From contig VSDK01016457.1 of the NCBI GenBank assembly GCA_009767595.1, forward strand, positions 213,137 through 277,136: a DNA stretch of 64,000 nucleotides, given 5' to 3'. Every line of letters begins with the position of its first letter. Positions within the stretch are counted from its first letter, which is position 1. The position numbers and the translations under genes are program-made. Below, one piece after another: positions 1-11,639 of this stretch. Origin of the DNA: Symbiodinium kawagutii. Taxonomy: Eukaryota; Sar; Dinophyceae; Suessiales; Symbiodiniaceae. The notes under the pieces were generated by a model. It did not search any database. It was not told the DNA's origin and saw only the letters and a program-made list of their open reading frames with translations.

Positions 1-1202
1 CATCGCGTCGGATTCAGTAGCCGTAGCTGCTGCGCACAAGAAGCCGCAGTATCCACTGAGTGAAAGTTCTCATGAATCTACAATGTTGGTGCTGAAAGGG
101 TCTGATTTAATAAAAGACCCATGACACCATGAAAGGCACACACGCCCACCGTCCGGCTTGCTGGACAGCAGGTTCAGAAGTGACCGAGGAATTTTGGTGC
201 AGAACCATGTGTCACCCAATGTGTGTTGGCTAGTCTGGCGAATAGTCGCAAGCTGAAAGCGTCAAAAGCTGCCACGCATGCTTGATGTGGTAAATTGGGC
301 ATGAGAGATAGAATCTGTGGGTTTTGTTTACTTTACCGTTATTATTGCCCTGTACATATTGTAGTACAAAGCAGCAGGCCCGTGCAGGAAATGCATTGTG
401 GTGAAACACAACGAGTTTTGTGCAGTACCACGAGAACCTCTAGCATGCGCATTACAAGTTTCGAGGTTCTTTTGAAAGCTCTCGTACGGACTGCACATGG
501 AAGCCTCCTGGACCATGTGTTGGATCTTGGAATGATCCGCAGTCTCCATGACTCCGTGCATCTCTGCTCCCTCATGGCTTCAGTACTTAGTATAGCAGGA
601 GTAGATGGGTGATGTGGTAGACACCTCAACCTGCCTGGCGGCAACGGCGACCCTGGGGAACAGCACCGGACCGTGTGAGACGAGACGTTCCGATGACGGG
701 GCCGCCCATATCGAATGCCCCACCGGAGGCGCCAAGGAGGTTCACCTCCAGTTGCGAAGATTTAGGTATCTGGTGTTGTTATTACATGTTAAACACTTGC
801 AACCATTACCAGTATTTGTTGTCCTAGCTGGTAAGTGATGTTATAAATTGGTATAGCCATTTGGTATAACTCGGTACGAATGGTAAAACTATTGGTGAAA
901 CCTATAAGCATTAATGGTTGTCCTAGTTATTCGTTGGTGAGTGCCAGTAGGTAGATTGGATGTTTTCCTACTTGTGGGTCATTCTTAGCCTGTGTTAGCC
1001 ATCCATGCCTGAATTTAGACCCTCAAACTCTGGTATGGAAATGGAATCTGGGAGTTCCCAGATATGAAAGGCCCCTAATCTGTCATATGACCAACATTGG
1101 CTGTATCACATACATATGAAAAGCTTTGCTTGGTGGAATATGAGTCATGATGACATACTGGCCACCAACTCTGATCCCGGAAGACCGTGGTGAGTGTTTG
1201 CC
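1..1202. other. no convincing gene
   Basis: Short open frames occur on both strands but none has a recognisable motif or a consistent splice context. The plus frame around 605-760 could be an exon (it reads GAAHIECPTGGAKEVHLQ), but nothing nearby continues it. No repeat of note. Confidence 0.4.
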
Positions 1203-1206
1203 AAAT

Positions 1207-1317
1207 GGCAGTGGGTCAAAACCCCGTACCCCTGGTTCCCCTATCATTTACCATTGTTTCTCTTATTATTGTTGGTTATTATCCCCATTGTTGGTTGGGT
1301 AATATTGACCCATAGCC
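1207..1317 (+). mobile_element. MITE family 1, copy 1 (111 bp)
   Basis: The ends are imperfect inverted repeats: the left end starts GGCAGTGGGTCAAAA and the right end, read inward on the other strand, starts GGCTATGGGTCAATA. The element is flanked on both sides by AAAT (1203-1206 and 1318-1321), a plausible 4-bp target-site duplication. Related copies lie at 4766, 8851 and 39555, and possibly at 46217. It encodes nothing, so it would be a non-autonomous DNA transposon. Superfamily not identified. Confidence 0.75.
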
Positions 1318-1925
1318 AAATTTCAACCATTCAGAATATGTGCTAGACTAGCTGCTAGAGGTAGTGCCGACATTTTGTTCAAAACATATCAAAACCACGA
1401 ATCTTCATTCTGTTTGTGACGCACAGCAGTAATAGTACTTCTGGCAAGTCTTTGGACTTGCAGACTGACTGTGTTGTCATAGTCGACCGGCCAAGTCGTG
1501 ATTCCTGGCCAAAATCCCTGTTGGCACAGGTGGTTGAACAATCGTTTCTTTTTATCATGATGCGCATTGATCCGCTATCAAAACATAGTAGAAGATTTGG
1601 GCAACTGAAGATAAACCAAGAACTATCATAAAGGATCATAAAGGAAGATTTATTGCACACCAACAACGATAGTAGAATCTTTCATCATAATATTCCATCA
1701 AAGGAAGATTTATATAGATCGATTACAGTGGGTCCATCAGAAAGGAAGATGGCTATTACAAAGCACCAACTATCGTTACAAATCAACAACCTATAAGAAA
1801 TCATCTAACCATCATAATAGTATAGTAGATCTATAGTAGATCTATTACAAACGATAGTAGATCATCTACAAACCAACCACTGTTGAGCCAATGCTGGTCC
1901 CTTGGTTTGACGGAACCGCTGGTCG

Positions 1926-2050
1926 TTGCGGCAGATCCTGATGCAAATCTACAACGAGTGGCGCAGATGGCTTGAGTCCCCAAGCGAGCTGCCACAGATC
2001 GTCATGGAGCGGATCTACCAACGTGGCGAATATTTGAGGCGGCAGCGGTT
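1926..2050 (+). CDS. candidate exon, unknown protein
   Basis: An open plus frame reads RQILMQIYNEWRRWLES followed by ELPQIVMERIYQRGEYLRR, helical and charged as in real protein; the other frames hit stops. It runs directly into the left arm of a TIR element at 2051. No family recognised, and no flanking exon found. Confidence 0.35.
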
Positions 2051-2158
2051 GTGTGGTTTCTCAAGCCGTGGGGGACCCCAAAACTATGGCGCCTGTTTAT
2101 TACTATAAGTGGTTACGATTGGGGATGATTGGGGGGTGCCGGTATTTTGAGAAACACA
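2051..2158. mobile_element. MITE family 2, copy 1
   Basis: The left arm contains GGTTTCTCAAGCC...GGGGGACCCC and the right arm GGGGTGCCGGTATTTTGAGAAACAC, an imperfect inverted repeat pair about 108 bp across. The same arm sequence recurs at 2976, 34475 and 56004, and more weakly at 8369. No clear target-site duplication here. Confidence 0.5.
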
Positions 2159-2599
2159 AACAGCCTGTGGTTATTCAAAGGATTACGAACCTGCACCTGT
2201 GAACTCCCAAGTGTTTGCTCTTCAGGCCCGTTCTGACTCATGTAGTTGGTTCTGAGATGTTCTGAGCCTCTAAGTTGTCATGAACCTTATTTTTTTGTGA
2301 ACCACGACACCAACTCTTGGGTGGCTATCATCGTTTTCAAGCATCAATAATTATATAATTAATTAATCACGATCAAGCATGAACAACTAGCAATCATCCT
2401 CAAGCCTTTGTGATTCAAAATATTCGAAGTAGAATCTCTGAAGCACTGCGAAGCGCCGCGAAGCACTGCGAAGCACTTTGAGCCTATCCACCTGCATGAA
2501 TCCAAATCCTGGACATGTGCAGCATAGCCAAAAGATCCTACAAGCTCAACTCATTGCAAGGCTTTTTAAGTACATCTTGTGACTCAATCAAACCATTAT

Positions 2600-2940
2600 A
2601 GCTTGAACCATATTGAACCATCCTGTTGCCCATAACAAACATAACCATTGATGTCACCCTGCACGGCTCTACATTTGCCGCCTGCGATCGTCTCAGGAGT
2701 CTTCTTCAGTTCATGGTCCGCAGCTCCGAACCGCATCGGTCCAGCGGAGATGCGATCTCCGCAGAGTGGAGATCGCACAACGCCATGCAGACCATCTGCA
2801 TGGTTCTCACTGCACCAGGCTGTGAAACAGTCTGTGGGGCTGATGCGTAGCCCAAATGAAGCACAACCCCGACATGGAATGTAGATCTCACACATGATCT
2901 CACCTCCTGATGAAAAGGGTTCACTTGAGCGATGATCATG
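2600..2940. other. multi-frame open stretch, strand undecided
   Basis: Both strands stay open here over 230-410 bases. The minus frame with several Cys residues (FGLRISPTDCFTAWCSENHA) and the plus frame are equally plausible, and GGAGAT/GATCTCC short palindromes make codon statistics unreliable. It may be exonic but cannot be assigned. Confidence 0.3.
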
Positions 2941-2975
2941 ATTCAGAACTTGCAATTCGTTTTGAGCACACAACT

Positions 2976-3011
2976 GGGTGTTTCTCAAAATAGGGGACCC
3001 CCAAATCATCC
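2976..3011. mobile_element. single arm of MITE family 2
   Basis: The sequence begins GGGTGTTTCTCAAAATAGGG and continues into ACCCCCAAATCATCC, nearly identical to the left arm of the complete element at 56004-56103. No matching right arm was found within 150 bases, so this looks like a truncated copy. Confidence 0.5.
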
Positions 3012-3586
3012 ATGATCAATCAGATTAGTAATAAACCAAGCAATTTTCGGGGCTTCCATCTGTTTGCGGAGCTACCAACCTGTTTCGTGAGCCAATGTGA
3101 CGGGAGATCCTATCACCGCTGGCTGGTCCCTGCAGGTTGGACTGGCGCCAACGCGACCCTAGCTGCGACCTGCTTGGAGTTGCTGGGTGGCTTGCAACCG
3201 AACTGTCAAGGCTTCAGTCTTCACATTTGTACCTTGGACAATCCTTGGACTTTGACAAATTTTGAGATATTTTTACTATTTCTTTGTACCTTGGACTATC
3301 TTGGACTTTGACAACTTTTTAAAGATTTTTGACGATTTTCCATTTTGGATTCGCGGATATAGATATGGTTGAGTGGATGATACATGATAGATGAACTTTT
3401 ATGTTTTGCAATACACACTTCGATATCAATTGATCATGTGAGTCCCAATTTAGAACCAGAGTAAAGGGGTTGCCAGAGAGTATGCACCGCGGCTCTGCTT
3501 GACAGGACTTTAATGGTATACTTATACAGCGTTGTAGCAGCTAGCAATGCAGATGAGATGGGAGTGGATGGGATTATTTTTATGCC

Positions 3587-3590
3587 ATCG

Positions 3591-3631
<41 letters not shown>

Positions 3632-3665
3632 GTCATCATCGTCATCCTCCTCATCATCATCATCA
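3587..3665. repeat. (TCA)n microsatellite
   Basis: About 25 TCA triplets with a few TCG and TCC interruptions. The poly-Ser, poly-His and poly-Asp frames here are by-products of the repeat. Confidence 0.95.
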
Positions 3666-4021
3666 ACAGCAGAAGCATCATCATCACCTTTACTACATAT
3701 ATAATATATGCATACATATGCATACAACTACACACGCACACATTTTTGGTGACGGCTACTTTCATCATCTTCAGCGTCACAATCCTTCTCCCATGGAAGG
3801 TTGCCAATGAAGCAAAATCTTAGTATGGCAGGGACATTTCTTGGCCGCCCACCAGTTGGTAAGCACTTCGTGGTGTGACTTTGTATCTGGACCGGCTGGT
3901 TCAACCACACAAAGTTGGGCTGTTTGATCACGATGCCGCGATAGTAGCCGATCTTGGCTTATGACACATGATGGCGGTACTGTAGTTGCATGGTGCTGGT
4001 GACTGATGATATCACGCCAAT

Positions 4022-4032
4022 TGATGATGGTG

Positions 4033-4064
<32 letters not shown>

Positions 4065-4098
4065 GATGGTGATGATGATGGTGGTGATGATGATGATC
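4022..4098. repeat. (GAT)n microsatellite
   Basis: A run of GAT with periodic GGT interruptions on the plus strand, the complement of the TCA array 350 bp upstream. Intergenic. Confidence 0.95.
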
Positions 4099-4765
4099 AA
4101 CTAGTGGTTTTTAAATGGTTGACTCTAGGGAATGAGAACCAACCAATAGGGAACATAATGGTCATTGAGTATCTGATGATGACGATAATGACGATGGAAC
4201 CTGGCCAGGCACAGTACTGCAGCATCTGCTGATGGCTCACGAGCATGAAGTCTTAACGCTACTGCTGCACTACCAAGCGCCCTTTGTGCTGCTGCGGGCT
4301 CTAAATCGTCGCGGATGTTCAGAAGTATTGCAGATCTTGTTGGGCGCGAACCTCAGATCATCAGATGTTCATAACCTCAGATTATGAGGATGTTCAGAAG
4401 TATTGTTGGGTGTGAACCTCAGATTCGACTGGCGGCTTCTGTGGCAACAGCGTAGCGCTCAGCATAGCGCTTGTCAGGCGCAGATGCAATGCTTCCCAGA
4501 TTAATGCCGCACATTGCCATGAGGCCAGGCTGTTGCTTGCTGTTGCTGTTGCTTCGTGTTGCTGCACTTGCTATGATTGAAACATAAACATACATGAATG
4601 AGTTTGCTCAAACAGAAAGTGTATGAAAGTGTGGTGATTGTAGCACGTGCAGGCCGCTACAGGTGCAATCGTTGCAGCAGGCTGGGCGGTTTTGTGGGCG
4701 AAGGATCCCACAGGCCAATCAATCTCCGGAGTTTTTAGATTTCCTTTTCCGCAAAAATTGGATCT

Positions 4766-4877
4766 GGCTATGGGTCGATATATTAACCAACCAATAATGG
4801 TGGATAACCACCTTTCATCATAATAGGGAAAACAATGGCTACTATTTTCAATGCGGTTTCAAATACTTTGACAGTCA
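4766..4877 (-). mobile_element. MITE family 1, decayed copy 2
   Basis: Starts GGCTATGGGTCGATAT and shares AACCAACCAAT and GGGAAAACAATGG with the copy at 8851. The far end is degraded (CTTTGACAGTC where TTTTGACCCA is expected), so the right boundary is estimated from the length of the other copies. Confidence 0.5.
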
Positions 4878-5172
4878 ATCGTTGACCACATTGATACTTC
4901 GCACATCTCCGAATTGATGAGCAATTGGGTTTTGAACGATCATGCACGTATAATCTACTTTCTATCATTGATGGGTACACTATCATACCTTGTAAATCCT
5001 GTCAATGAATTACTAAGGATACACATCATTAAACTAGAATCACCCTTGCTACTGACTTACCAAGCAAACATAGTCACTACTGTAGATGCTCTAGCTAAGT
5101 AACGAAATGAATGCCTAAGCAAACATAGTCACTAGGTAAGAATTCACACGAACTCACTAGATTGACTAGCGC

Positions 5173-5294
5173 TAGTTACTGTTATTTACTAGCTATTCAC
5201 TAGTAAATCTAGTAACTAGTAACTTGACAAGAGAAATGACTAGTAACTAGCTACTGTTATGTACTAGCTATTCACTAAGTAACTAGATGTAACC
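5173..5294. repeat. local duplication, ACTAG-rich
   Basis: The segment TACTAGCTATTCACTA with its CTGTTAT leader occurs twice, about 77 bp apart, inside a stretch full of CTAGTAACTAG. It looks like a decayed tandem duplication. Confidence 0.6.
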
Positions 5295-5328
5295 AGTAGC
5301 ATTGCAAATAACTAGCGATGACCAGTTA

Positions 5329-5505
5329 CTGTTTGCAGACGCAGCATGTGGCGAGGTGCGCCAGTATTTGCTGGCCTTCCAATGGCCCAAGTACTTGGAA
5401 GCGGTGCTGGCGGGTGGGGCGACCCGGACGACTCGGCGACATGGCGACAACGGGTGGCTTCACCGTGAATTCAGGGGTCCTGGGTCCGATTTCCTGGAGG
5501 ATTTT
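5329..5505 (+). CDS. candidate exon, unknown protein
   Basis: The frame reads ACGEVRQYLLAFQWPKYLEA then VLAGGATRTTRRHGDNG, preceded by a TTTGCAG acceptor-like site. The first half recalls the helical pattern of a SAM domain, but it is too short to assert. No partner exons found. Confidence 0.3.
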
Positions 5506-6237
5506 CCATAAGATTTCGAGCTAAGTCAGTATTTCTGGAGAGTTCTTAGACGGGAAATCCTTATTTGTTTTGGTTAATCCGAAACATCCTTTACAGTATT
5601 TCTTTTAGGACATCTAGTGATGAGAATTAACGTCTCCCGATGACTCGTGCTGCTTGCCAGCCGTATTGCGGTGGAAAAGCAGAAACTCGGAAGCTACCAC
5701 TGCTACCAGTGCCATGACATACCCAGACAGACCCAATTTGGGCAGTGCTAAATGTTTTACTGCTGGACCAGCTGTCCCACCAAAACGTGTTGTTGGGAAG
5801 CTGTCAGCCTTCTGAAGTCATGAGCTCTGAAGCTTGGGCGTTTGTGGATCACTTTGGATGTCCCTGCTGCAACCCATGGCCTTCAAGGAGCTGTTCAGAG
5901 CTCGAAGAAGAGGTGCCTGCGAGTTGTGTGATGTCTCAACTGCCCGAAGACAGTTGCTGCACTTAAGAATACACTGATGTATACATTGTATACATGTATA
6001 ATTACAGCCAAACAGGTATGTCAAGTATGTCAAGTATTATAAACACACATTGTGAAGTATGTCAAGTGGTCAAGTGCATCACTGGCTCCAAAGAACCTGA
6101 ATAATGAGGTAGACTTTCGGTAGCCTCACATGATTTGCTGTTGGTTTTGCTGAAGCTTTACAATGCTTTCCATGGTTTATCCGGGAAAGAAGGGTACTGA
6201 CTTACAGTAAGCAAACTGAGTTGGACAAGAGTTGTAT

Positions 6238-6331
6238 GTTCCCTTTGCCATCCATGTGAACTTTGCGCCTGCCAGGGACCCTCGCACGCCACCAGGGACA
6301 CCCATTTCGCAGGCCCTTTGGTCGCGCTGAT
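6238..6331 (+). CDS. candidate exon, unknown protein
   Basis: The plus frame reads PFAIHVNFAPARDPRTPPG then TPISQALWSR and meets a stop at once. The minus frame is also open and basic, so strand is not certain. No family recognised. Confidence 0.25.
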
Positions 6332-6839
6332 TCAATTTTGTTCCGAAGCACTGATGTGTTCATAAAACGCCACACAAAGATATCCGGCCTGATGATGACC
6401 ACAGTTTTCCCAGCCACTTATATGTCATAAAACTTGTGCAAATGAGACCAGCAGAACAACCAGCAGAACCTGATGACCCATGGCGTTGTTTTTGTGCGTC
6501 CGGTCGTTGTGAATCAGGTGAAGTTCCAAAGCCCAGGCGATGCGGACCGGGACCGGTGATGGTGGGAAGCTGACGTCGGATCGTTGCTGGGCGTCTCAAT
6601 GGGCCCACGCAGATGAACAGAGAATCTTAGCTCCATTGTTCAACTTGTCAGTATTTCGGGAAGCCCCTGTTGGAATTAAGGTTCAACGAGAGACACTGCG
6701 AGGAGAATTTACAAGTTTTTCTCTTCGTTCTCATCACTTGGTGGGCTGGAGTCGGAATGAATCTGCGAGTGTCAAGAATTCACCTGTTGCTCAGGGCTTG
6801 GAGGATTTCAAACATTCGCTGTACAGTGTCCTTCCATGA

Positions 6840-7460
6840 TATTTTTGATGGTTCCTATTTTGATACCCTAATTTTTGTTCCTTCCTTTGGATACTCCCCG
6901 TAGGTCCCCATGGTTTTTCTGGGGTACTTTTGAGTGCAATGATGTGCTACATGTTTGAGGGCAGAGCATGGTTCAAAATCGGAGGTTGGCAGTGTGAGGT
7001 TCCTTCAAGATATCCTATGAATCCAAAAATAGTTGATTCAACCCAGATGGAATTATATGATATGTGAAAATGATCGAATGAATGATCAACATCTCTCAAG
7101 CTTTCTTATCTGGAATCATCTACTCAGCCAGGTGCAGCGGCGTGGTTAGAGTCTGAAGCTGAAAAGGCTGGAGCCTGTGGGGAGATGTAGCAATCACATC
7201 GCAATGATATAACTCTCAAATGCTGCACTTCAGTGTGTGAGATGGTGATCCAGGTTTAAGCATTTGGGATCCAGGATTCGAGCATGGCTTTGAGCCATGT
7301 TTTTATCGTATTGATTCGGGTTTGAAACCTTGGCACCCTGCACAGGTCCAAAAACAGGGCACTGTGAGCAGGGACCAATTCGTTATTAGAACAAGTTATT
7401 GTGGACAGTCCCTTGTCATCCTAATCATTACCCCTTTGCTGTTGGGGGATCAGCAGATAA
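6840..7460. other. no gene seen
   Basis: AT-rich with stops in every frame and no strong repeat. Confidence 0.4.
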
Positions 7461-7539
7461 TCATCACAGTAGATGATTAATGCCATGGTTTCTGACGGAC
7501 AGTGCCTGCTTAATGCTATGGTTCTTCCACATCAAGTCT

Positions 7540-7722
7540 CAGCCAGCGATACCCTGCCCCTGCCGGGCGTGCTGCGAAGGCCAAAGTCACGCCTTGTTCC
7601 ACACCGCAGCGGCCACAGCTGTCAACACCGGAGGTGGGACCTACGAGTGGCCTACCGATGCCTACAGTCACCTGCAGTCTGTTGGGAGTTCGGGCATTGG
7701 GGCACCAAGCAGCTGGGTGGTA
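7540..7722 (+). CDS. candidate exon, frame undecided
   Basis: A GC-rich island with two open plus frames, one reading SDTLPLPGVLRRPKSRLVPH and the other HTAAATAVNTGGGTYEWPTD. It ends near a GT (GGTGGGTAGAC) that could be a donor. The composition differs sharply from the AT-rich flanks, as other exons here do. Confidence 0.3.
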
Positions 7723-8100
7723 GACTCAATTTTCATTGCGGCCCAGCAGTTATCAACATTTTCTACTTATACGTTACATATCGTTACATATCGTTACATG
7801 TGTTGCATGTTGTGAAACAGGTATACTCATGTCGCACATGTATATTCATGTATGTGTGGTGTTTGCAATGCGCGTATCATGTATGTAGATATACTATGTT
7901 GTGTTGAAATATGCTTACATATCATTATTACGTACACACACACCTATACATGATACAACTATGTGAAGCGGATGCAGGTGCATGATCCAATTTGTATACA
8001 CGCATGCAATTGATATATGTGAACAATAATGTAAGATTTACACATACATGTTATATGTGTATGTATGCTCATGTATGTGTGTACGTAATTAAATATCTAC

Positions 8101-8142
8101 ACACAAACCACATGTATAATATAATATACACGTGGTTTGTGT
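8101..8142. repeat. 42-bp near-perfect palindrome
   Basis: ACACAAACCACATGTATA on the left pairs with TATACACGTGGTTTGTGT on the right, with two or so mismatches and almost no loop. It lies in a TA-rich, CATATG-rich tract. Function unknown. Confidence 0.7.
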
Positions 8143-8192
8143 ATAGAATTTATTTTATAGATCTGTACATCCATGTCTCCCTGTGTTCACAG

Positions 8193-8295
8193 ATGTGGTC
8201 AGGTCACCCGTGGCTTGGTGGCCGTGCCAGGCAACTCCTCTCCAATCATTGGAGGCTCATAGGTCTTCACCTTCGGTCGAGGCGGTCTCCGAGAG
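8193..8295 (+). CDS. candidate exon, unknown protein
   Basis: Preceded by CTCCCTGTGTTCACAG, a good pyrimidine-rich acceptor, the frame reads VVRSPVAWWPCQATPLQSLE then AHRSSPSVEAVSES before a stop. It lies 0.8 kb upstream of the phosphatase gene on the same strand; any link is unproven. Confidence 0.35.
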
Positions 8296-8368
8296 TTGAT
8301 TCGCGACCGCTACAGATATCCCACAGAGATGGTGCTTTCTCAATGGCTGGGAGCCTCCAAGAAATGGT

Positions 8369-8447
8369 GGGTTTGTTACATTGTTTCTTACTAAAAATGG
8401 GGTTAAACAGGGATGATTTGGGAGAACCCCTATGTCGAGAAAGACCC
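8369..8447. mobile_element. possible decayed MITE family 2 copy
   Basis: TTGTTTCTTACTAAAAATGGGG faces GGATGATTTGGGAGAACCCC...GAGAAAGACCC, resembling the arms of the element at 56004. Divergent, and no target duplication seen. Confidence 0.3.
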
Positions 8448-8850
8448 AAATGGTGGGAACATCGACCTGGGAAATCCCTATGGTGAAATAAGGCTTTCCT
8501 GTAGATCTTCCCATACACAAAGCCAGTGAAGATATGACCCACAATGTTACCTAAACATACCTAAACAGTGATGTGGATGATGTGGCTTACTCAGACTCCT
8601 TTACTGCATATATGTTTAGTGATATAGTCCTAAACTTATGGATGCTTCTTCAGACTCCTTTACGGCTCATTTAAGTCACATTGTTCAGCACCGGATGGCA
8701 GGAGCTTATCCTTGGACAGCCCCGACTATGCTAACGACTGGCAGTCGAATCAACGACTTCATGCAGCAGCGCTTGGGCTCTGTATAACTGAGAAGCGTTG
8801 AGCCGCAACTTACAGAAGCAGAAACACTCATTTCATCTAGAGACCCATTT

Positions 8851-8962
8851 GGCCATGGGTCAATATTAACCAACCAACTAATGGGGGATTTCCACCAACA
8901 ATAACAGGGAAAACAATGGTTAATGGTGGGGAACCAGGGGTACGGGGTTTTGACCCACTGCC
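8851..8962 (-). mobile_element. MITE family 1, copy 3 (112 bp)
   Basis: Begins GGCCATGGGTCAATATTAAC and ends TTTTGACCCACTGCC, in the opposite orientation to the copy at 1207. It is flanked on both sides by ATTT (8847-8850 and 8963-8966). In a common orientation it shares GGCAGTGGGTCAAAACCCCG and the following CCCCTGGTTCCCC with copy 1 without change. Confidence 0.8.
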
Positions 8963-9098
8963 ATTTAATCTCATTAACCATTCTGGTTCATAAATGGTAG
9001 ACTTATGGTAGACTGTCATGATATTTTACGAGATTGTGCCCGAACTTGATGAGTCTCGACATTTCCACAGCTTCGATCAACAGCTGCTATTGGGCGCC

Positions 9099-11039
9099 AT
9101 GGGCAACACCTGGAGTTGCAGACAGCCACTGCGCGAGCTGAGCGCTGTTGAGGTTTACAACAAACTCCAGGAGCCCTCAACTGTCTTGTCAGTCTACGTC
9201 TCTCAGATTTGGGGAACGGCACCCAAGGTTGGACACCTCGAAAGCATCCCAGTATCCTTAACTATTCTCTAACGTTCTCTAACTATAAGCTTCTGAATGT
9301 GGCAGAGAAATGGAGATCTTCGGTTTAAGAATGACATAGAATGACCTTAGGACACAAGAGAGCTGATTCTGGTGGTAAACGCGACGGCAGATGATGCGGT
9401 GGAGATGGATGACACTGCGGAGGTGAAATTTCTGGCACCTGAGCAGTTCAAGCAGCTGCTGCTACAGGTGCTTTAGCAATATCGAAGGAAACATTCTGTG
9501 TCGACATGTGCATATATTGTTCATATCTATCCATGATTATCTACACAGACATGTAGTCAAATACAGAAACTATCTATCTACCTACCTATCTATCTACCTA
9601 CCCATCTATCTATCTACCTGTCAATCTACCTATCTACCTATCTGATCTAATCCAATCGAATCCAATTCAATCAAATCCAATGTAATCTAAGCTAATCCAA
9701 TCGAATCCAATCCAACATAATCTAATCTGATATCATATGATATGATCTAATCTAATATAATCGTATATAATCTGAGCTATCTATCTACGCAAAGGTGATT
9801 TCCCTTTCGCAAAAGATTCTGTTTGGATGCTGAATGGGGCACCGCTATCGTGATTGACGGTTCCAGCTAATCAAAACCTGCCAAACTGAATTGGTTTGGA
9901 GGTGATTGCTCAACGGCGTGCGCGTGGTTGGACCGTGGTGGTCATGAGTGCTGGTAGCAAGAATCCAGCTCAAGAGCTTCAGCGATGGATATATGACAAT
10001 GGTTTGGGATGTAGCATCGATGACGATTCTTCAAATTTGCTGGTGAAAGAGGTGTGTCAATTGGCAGGCGCTGTGCTCCAAAGTGATGCTGTGACATGGT
10101 GTGACGGCTTGGGCTTGGTGCTCCATGGCGGACTGTGTTTGTGTTGCAGGCTGCGGTTTCTACTTTCAAAACTTATATGGGCATAATGGGCCAAGCAATG
10201 AGGGTGTTGCATTAAATAGCTCCGGCTATCACCGCACACTTTGCGCAGCATGTGCATGCCACCCACGACAACAGCATCCATGTCCAGTTGCAACTTTGAT
10301 TCTATGGTGCAGACTACCCAAACAAAGTCCCTCGACTTGAAACATGTTCCCACCCGCTGGAAACCCCATTTCTGTGGTTACAGTAACGGCAGTTCCAGGT
10401 TCAAACTTGGGTTCGTGCAGCAAAGGGACCCCGTTTGGTGCAGGTAGCTTGCAGGGCTTCTATCAGTCCTTTCCCTGGCTCAACCCTGTGCATGACTCCT
10501 TCGAGGCTGGCCGATTGTATCCATCTCTGATTGCCAGTGACAGGGAAAGCCATTTGTTTCTGAGCAACTTTGGGGTTGCCAGTGACCCATACATCTACCA
10601 TGCCTTGAACATCAAGTATGTGGTCAACTGCTCTCGTGACCTTCCCTTCGTAGATGAAGTGGTCTCGATTCTGCGATCCCGCGGCACGGAATCGCAGATC
10701 TCACAGGCACCAATCAGGACAGATCTGCACGTGGAGCTCACTGATCGATTGCGTGTTCCTGTGGATGATTCCGTTGACCACCAGATTTGTGAGTACTTCG
10801 CAGAAAGCGTGCGATTTATCGCCGAGGCCATGGAAAAGCAACAAGGACATGTCCTAATTCACTGTAAGCACGGCCAAAGTCGTTCTGCCACGATAGCAGC
10901 TGCATATTTGCTTCATGACTCCCGAAAGAAAGGAACACCAAAGACAGTGCAGGAGGTTTTGGCAGATCTTAAGCACGACCGGCCGAGAGTCAGCCCTAAT
11001 GAAGGCTTCTTGAAGCAACTTCAGACTTTTGTCCAATGA
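9099..11039 (+). CDS. dual-specificity protein phosphatase, five-exon gene
   Basis: Proposed exons are 9099-9251, 9363-9467, 9902-10051, 10150-10203 and 10455-11039, giving 348 residues. All four introns are GT...AG and all are phase 0. The start ATG sits in GCGCCATGGGC and gives MGNTWSC, an N-myristoylation-type start with a nearby Cys that could be palmitoylated, suggesting membrane attachment. Residues about 52-155 match nothing I know. The C-terminal exon is a dual-specificity phosphatase domain: the HCKHGQSRS P-loop (catalytic Cys about residue 291, Arg about 297), a general-acid Asp in VPVDDSVDH 32 residues upstream as in VHR-type enzymes, and SPNEGFLKQL near the end. It should remove phosphate from Ser/Thr/Tyr. 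The last exon can also be read alone from ATG 10344. The phosphatase domain is secure; the upstream exons are less so. Confidence 0.72.
9573..9790. repeat. CTAT/CTAC and AATCC short tandem repeats in intron
   Basis: CTATCTACCTAC tetramers give way to AATCCAATCGAATCC pentamer-like repeats. They fall in the second intron of the phosphatase model. Confidence 0.85.
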
Positions 11040-11517
11040 GTTGCTTTGCTCCACCGCCCTTGCAGAAGGCGATGGTAAACAATTTGAATCATTTGGGTAA
11101 ATCCAGATATTCAAGTGGACCTCACCCATGCTGACATGGCCATTCGTCGTCGTTTACCCAAGTGATCTCTGATTTTGGCTGATCTGCAGCGACCTCGAAC
11201 GCAGGTTCACCATGATGTACAGCTCGTTTGGTGACAGTTCGCAGCTTACATAGATGCTGTTTTGAATCTTTGAATCTTGACATCAAAAAACCTTGCAGAG
11301 TCACTGCATCGCTCCCAATACCAGAGACCCATATGGTGCCACTGTCACTTTCTATCGAGCCAAACCGGCCAGCATAACAACATAGATCATCATAGATCAA
11401 CATGATGTTCTCACTCAATGTTGATTCTTGTTGCTATTCTTCCTCAAAAGATCAGTGTGAAAAGATCAGTGTTTTGGCATATCTTTAACCATGACATGCC
11501 ATTCTCATGGATTGAAT
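11040..11517. other. 3' flank of the phosphatase gene, no gene seen
   Basis: This starts the convergence zone between the plus-strand phosphatase and the minus-strand cluster. Short open frames on both strands have no recognisable motif. Confidence 0.4.
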
Positions 11518-11632
11518 CCTCAATCGACGGATCCGTAGCTCAGCAGATCTGCAGCCTGGCGGAGGCTGACGGGGAGACATGGATTCCTTCTTGCAGCCAG
11601 ATGTCGCAGGTCCGCACGGGCACAACGGGCTG
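11518..11632 (+). CDS. candidate exon, unknown protein
   Basis: The frame reads SIDGSVAQQICSLAEADGET then WIPSCSQMSQVRTGTTG and stops. Plausible protein, but the minus frame is open too. No splice partner identified. Confidence 0.25.
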
Positions 11633-11639
11633 ATCCGCA

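Noticed and set aside
3335..3355. Relic of the dinoflagellate spliced leader (CCATTTTGG)
   Set aside because: Only nine bases match, and the following GCTCAAG is absent. I found no convincing leader relic, so there is no sign of a retro-inserted cDNA.
3434..4232. Poly-Asp, poly-Ser, poly-His and poly-Met frames
   Set aside because: Translations of TCA and GAT microsatellites on both strands.
10385..10405. tRNA T-arm-like GGTTCAAACTTGG
   Set aside because: No acceptor or anticodon arm at the right distances. It falls just upstream of the last phosphatase exon.
10241..10447. Additional exon reading HVHATHDNSIHVQLQL in the phosphatase gene
   Set aside because: It would need a 45-nt intron before it and has no good donor after it. 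Skipping it keeps all introns phase 0.
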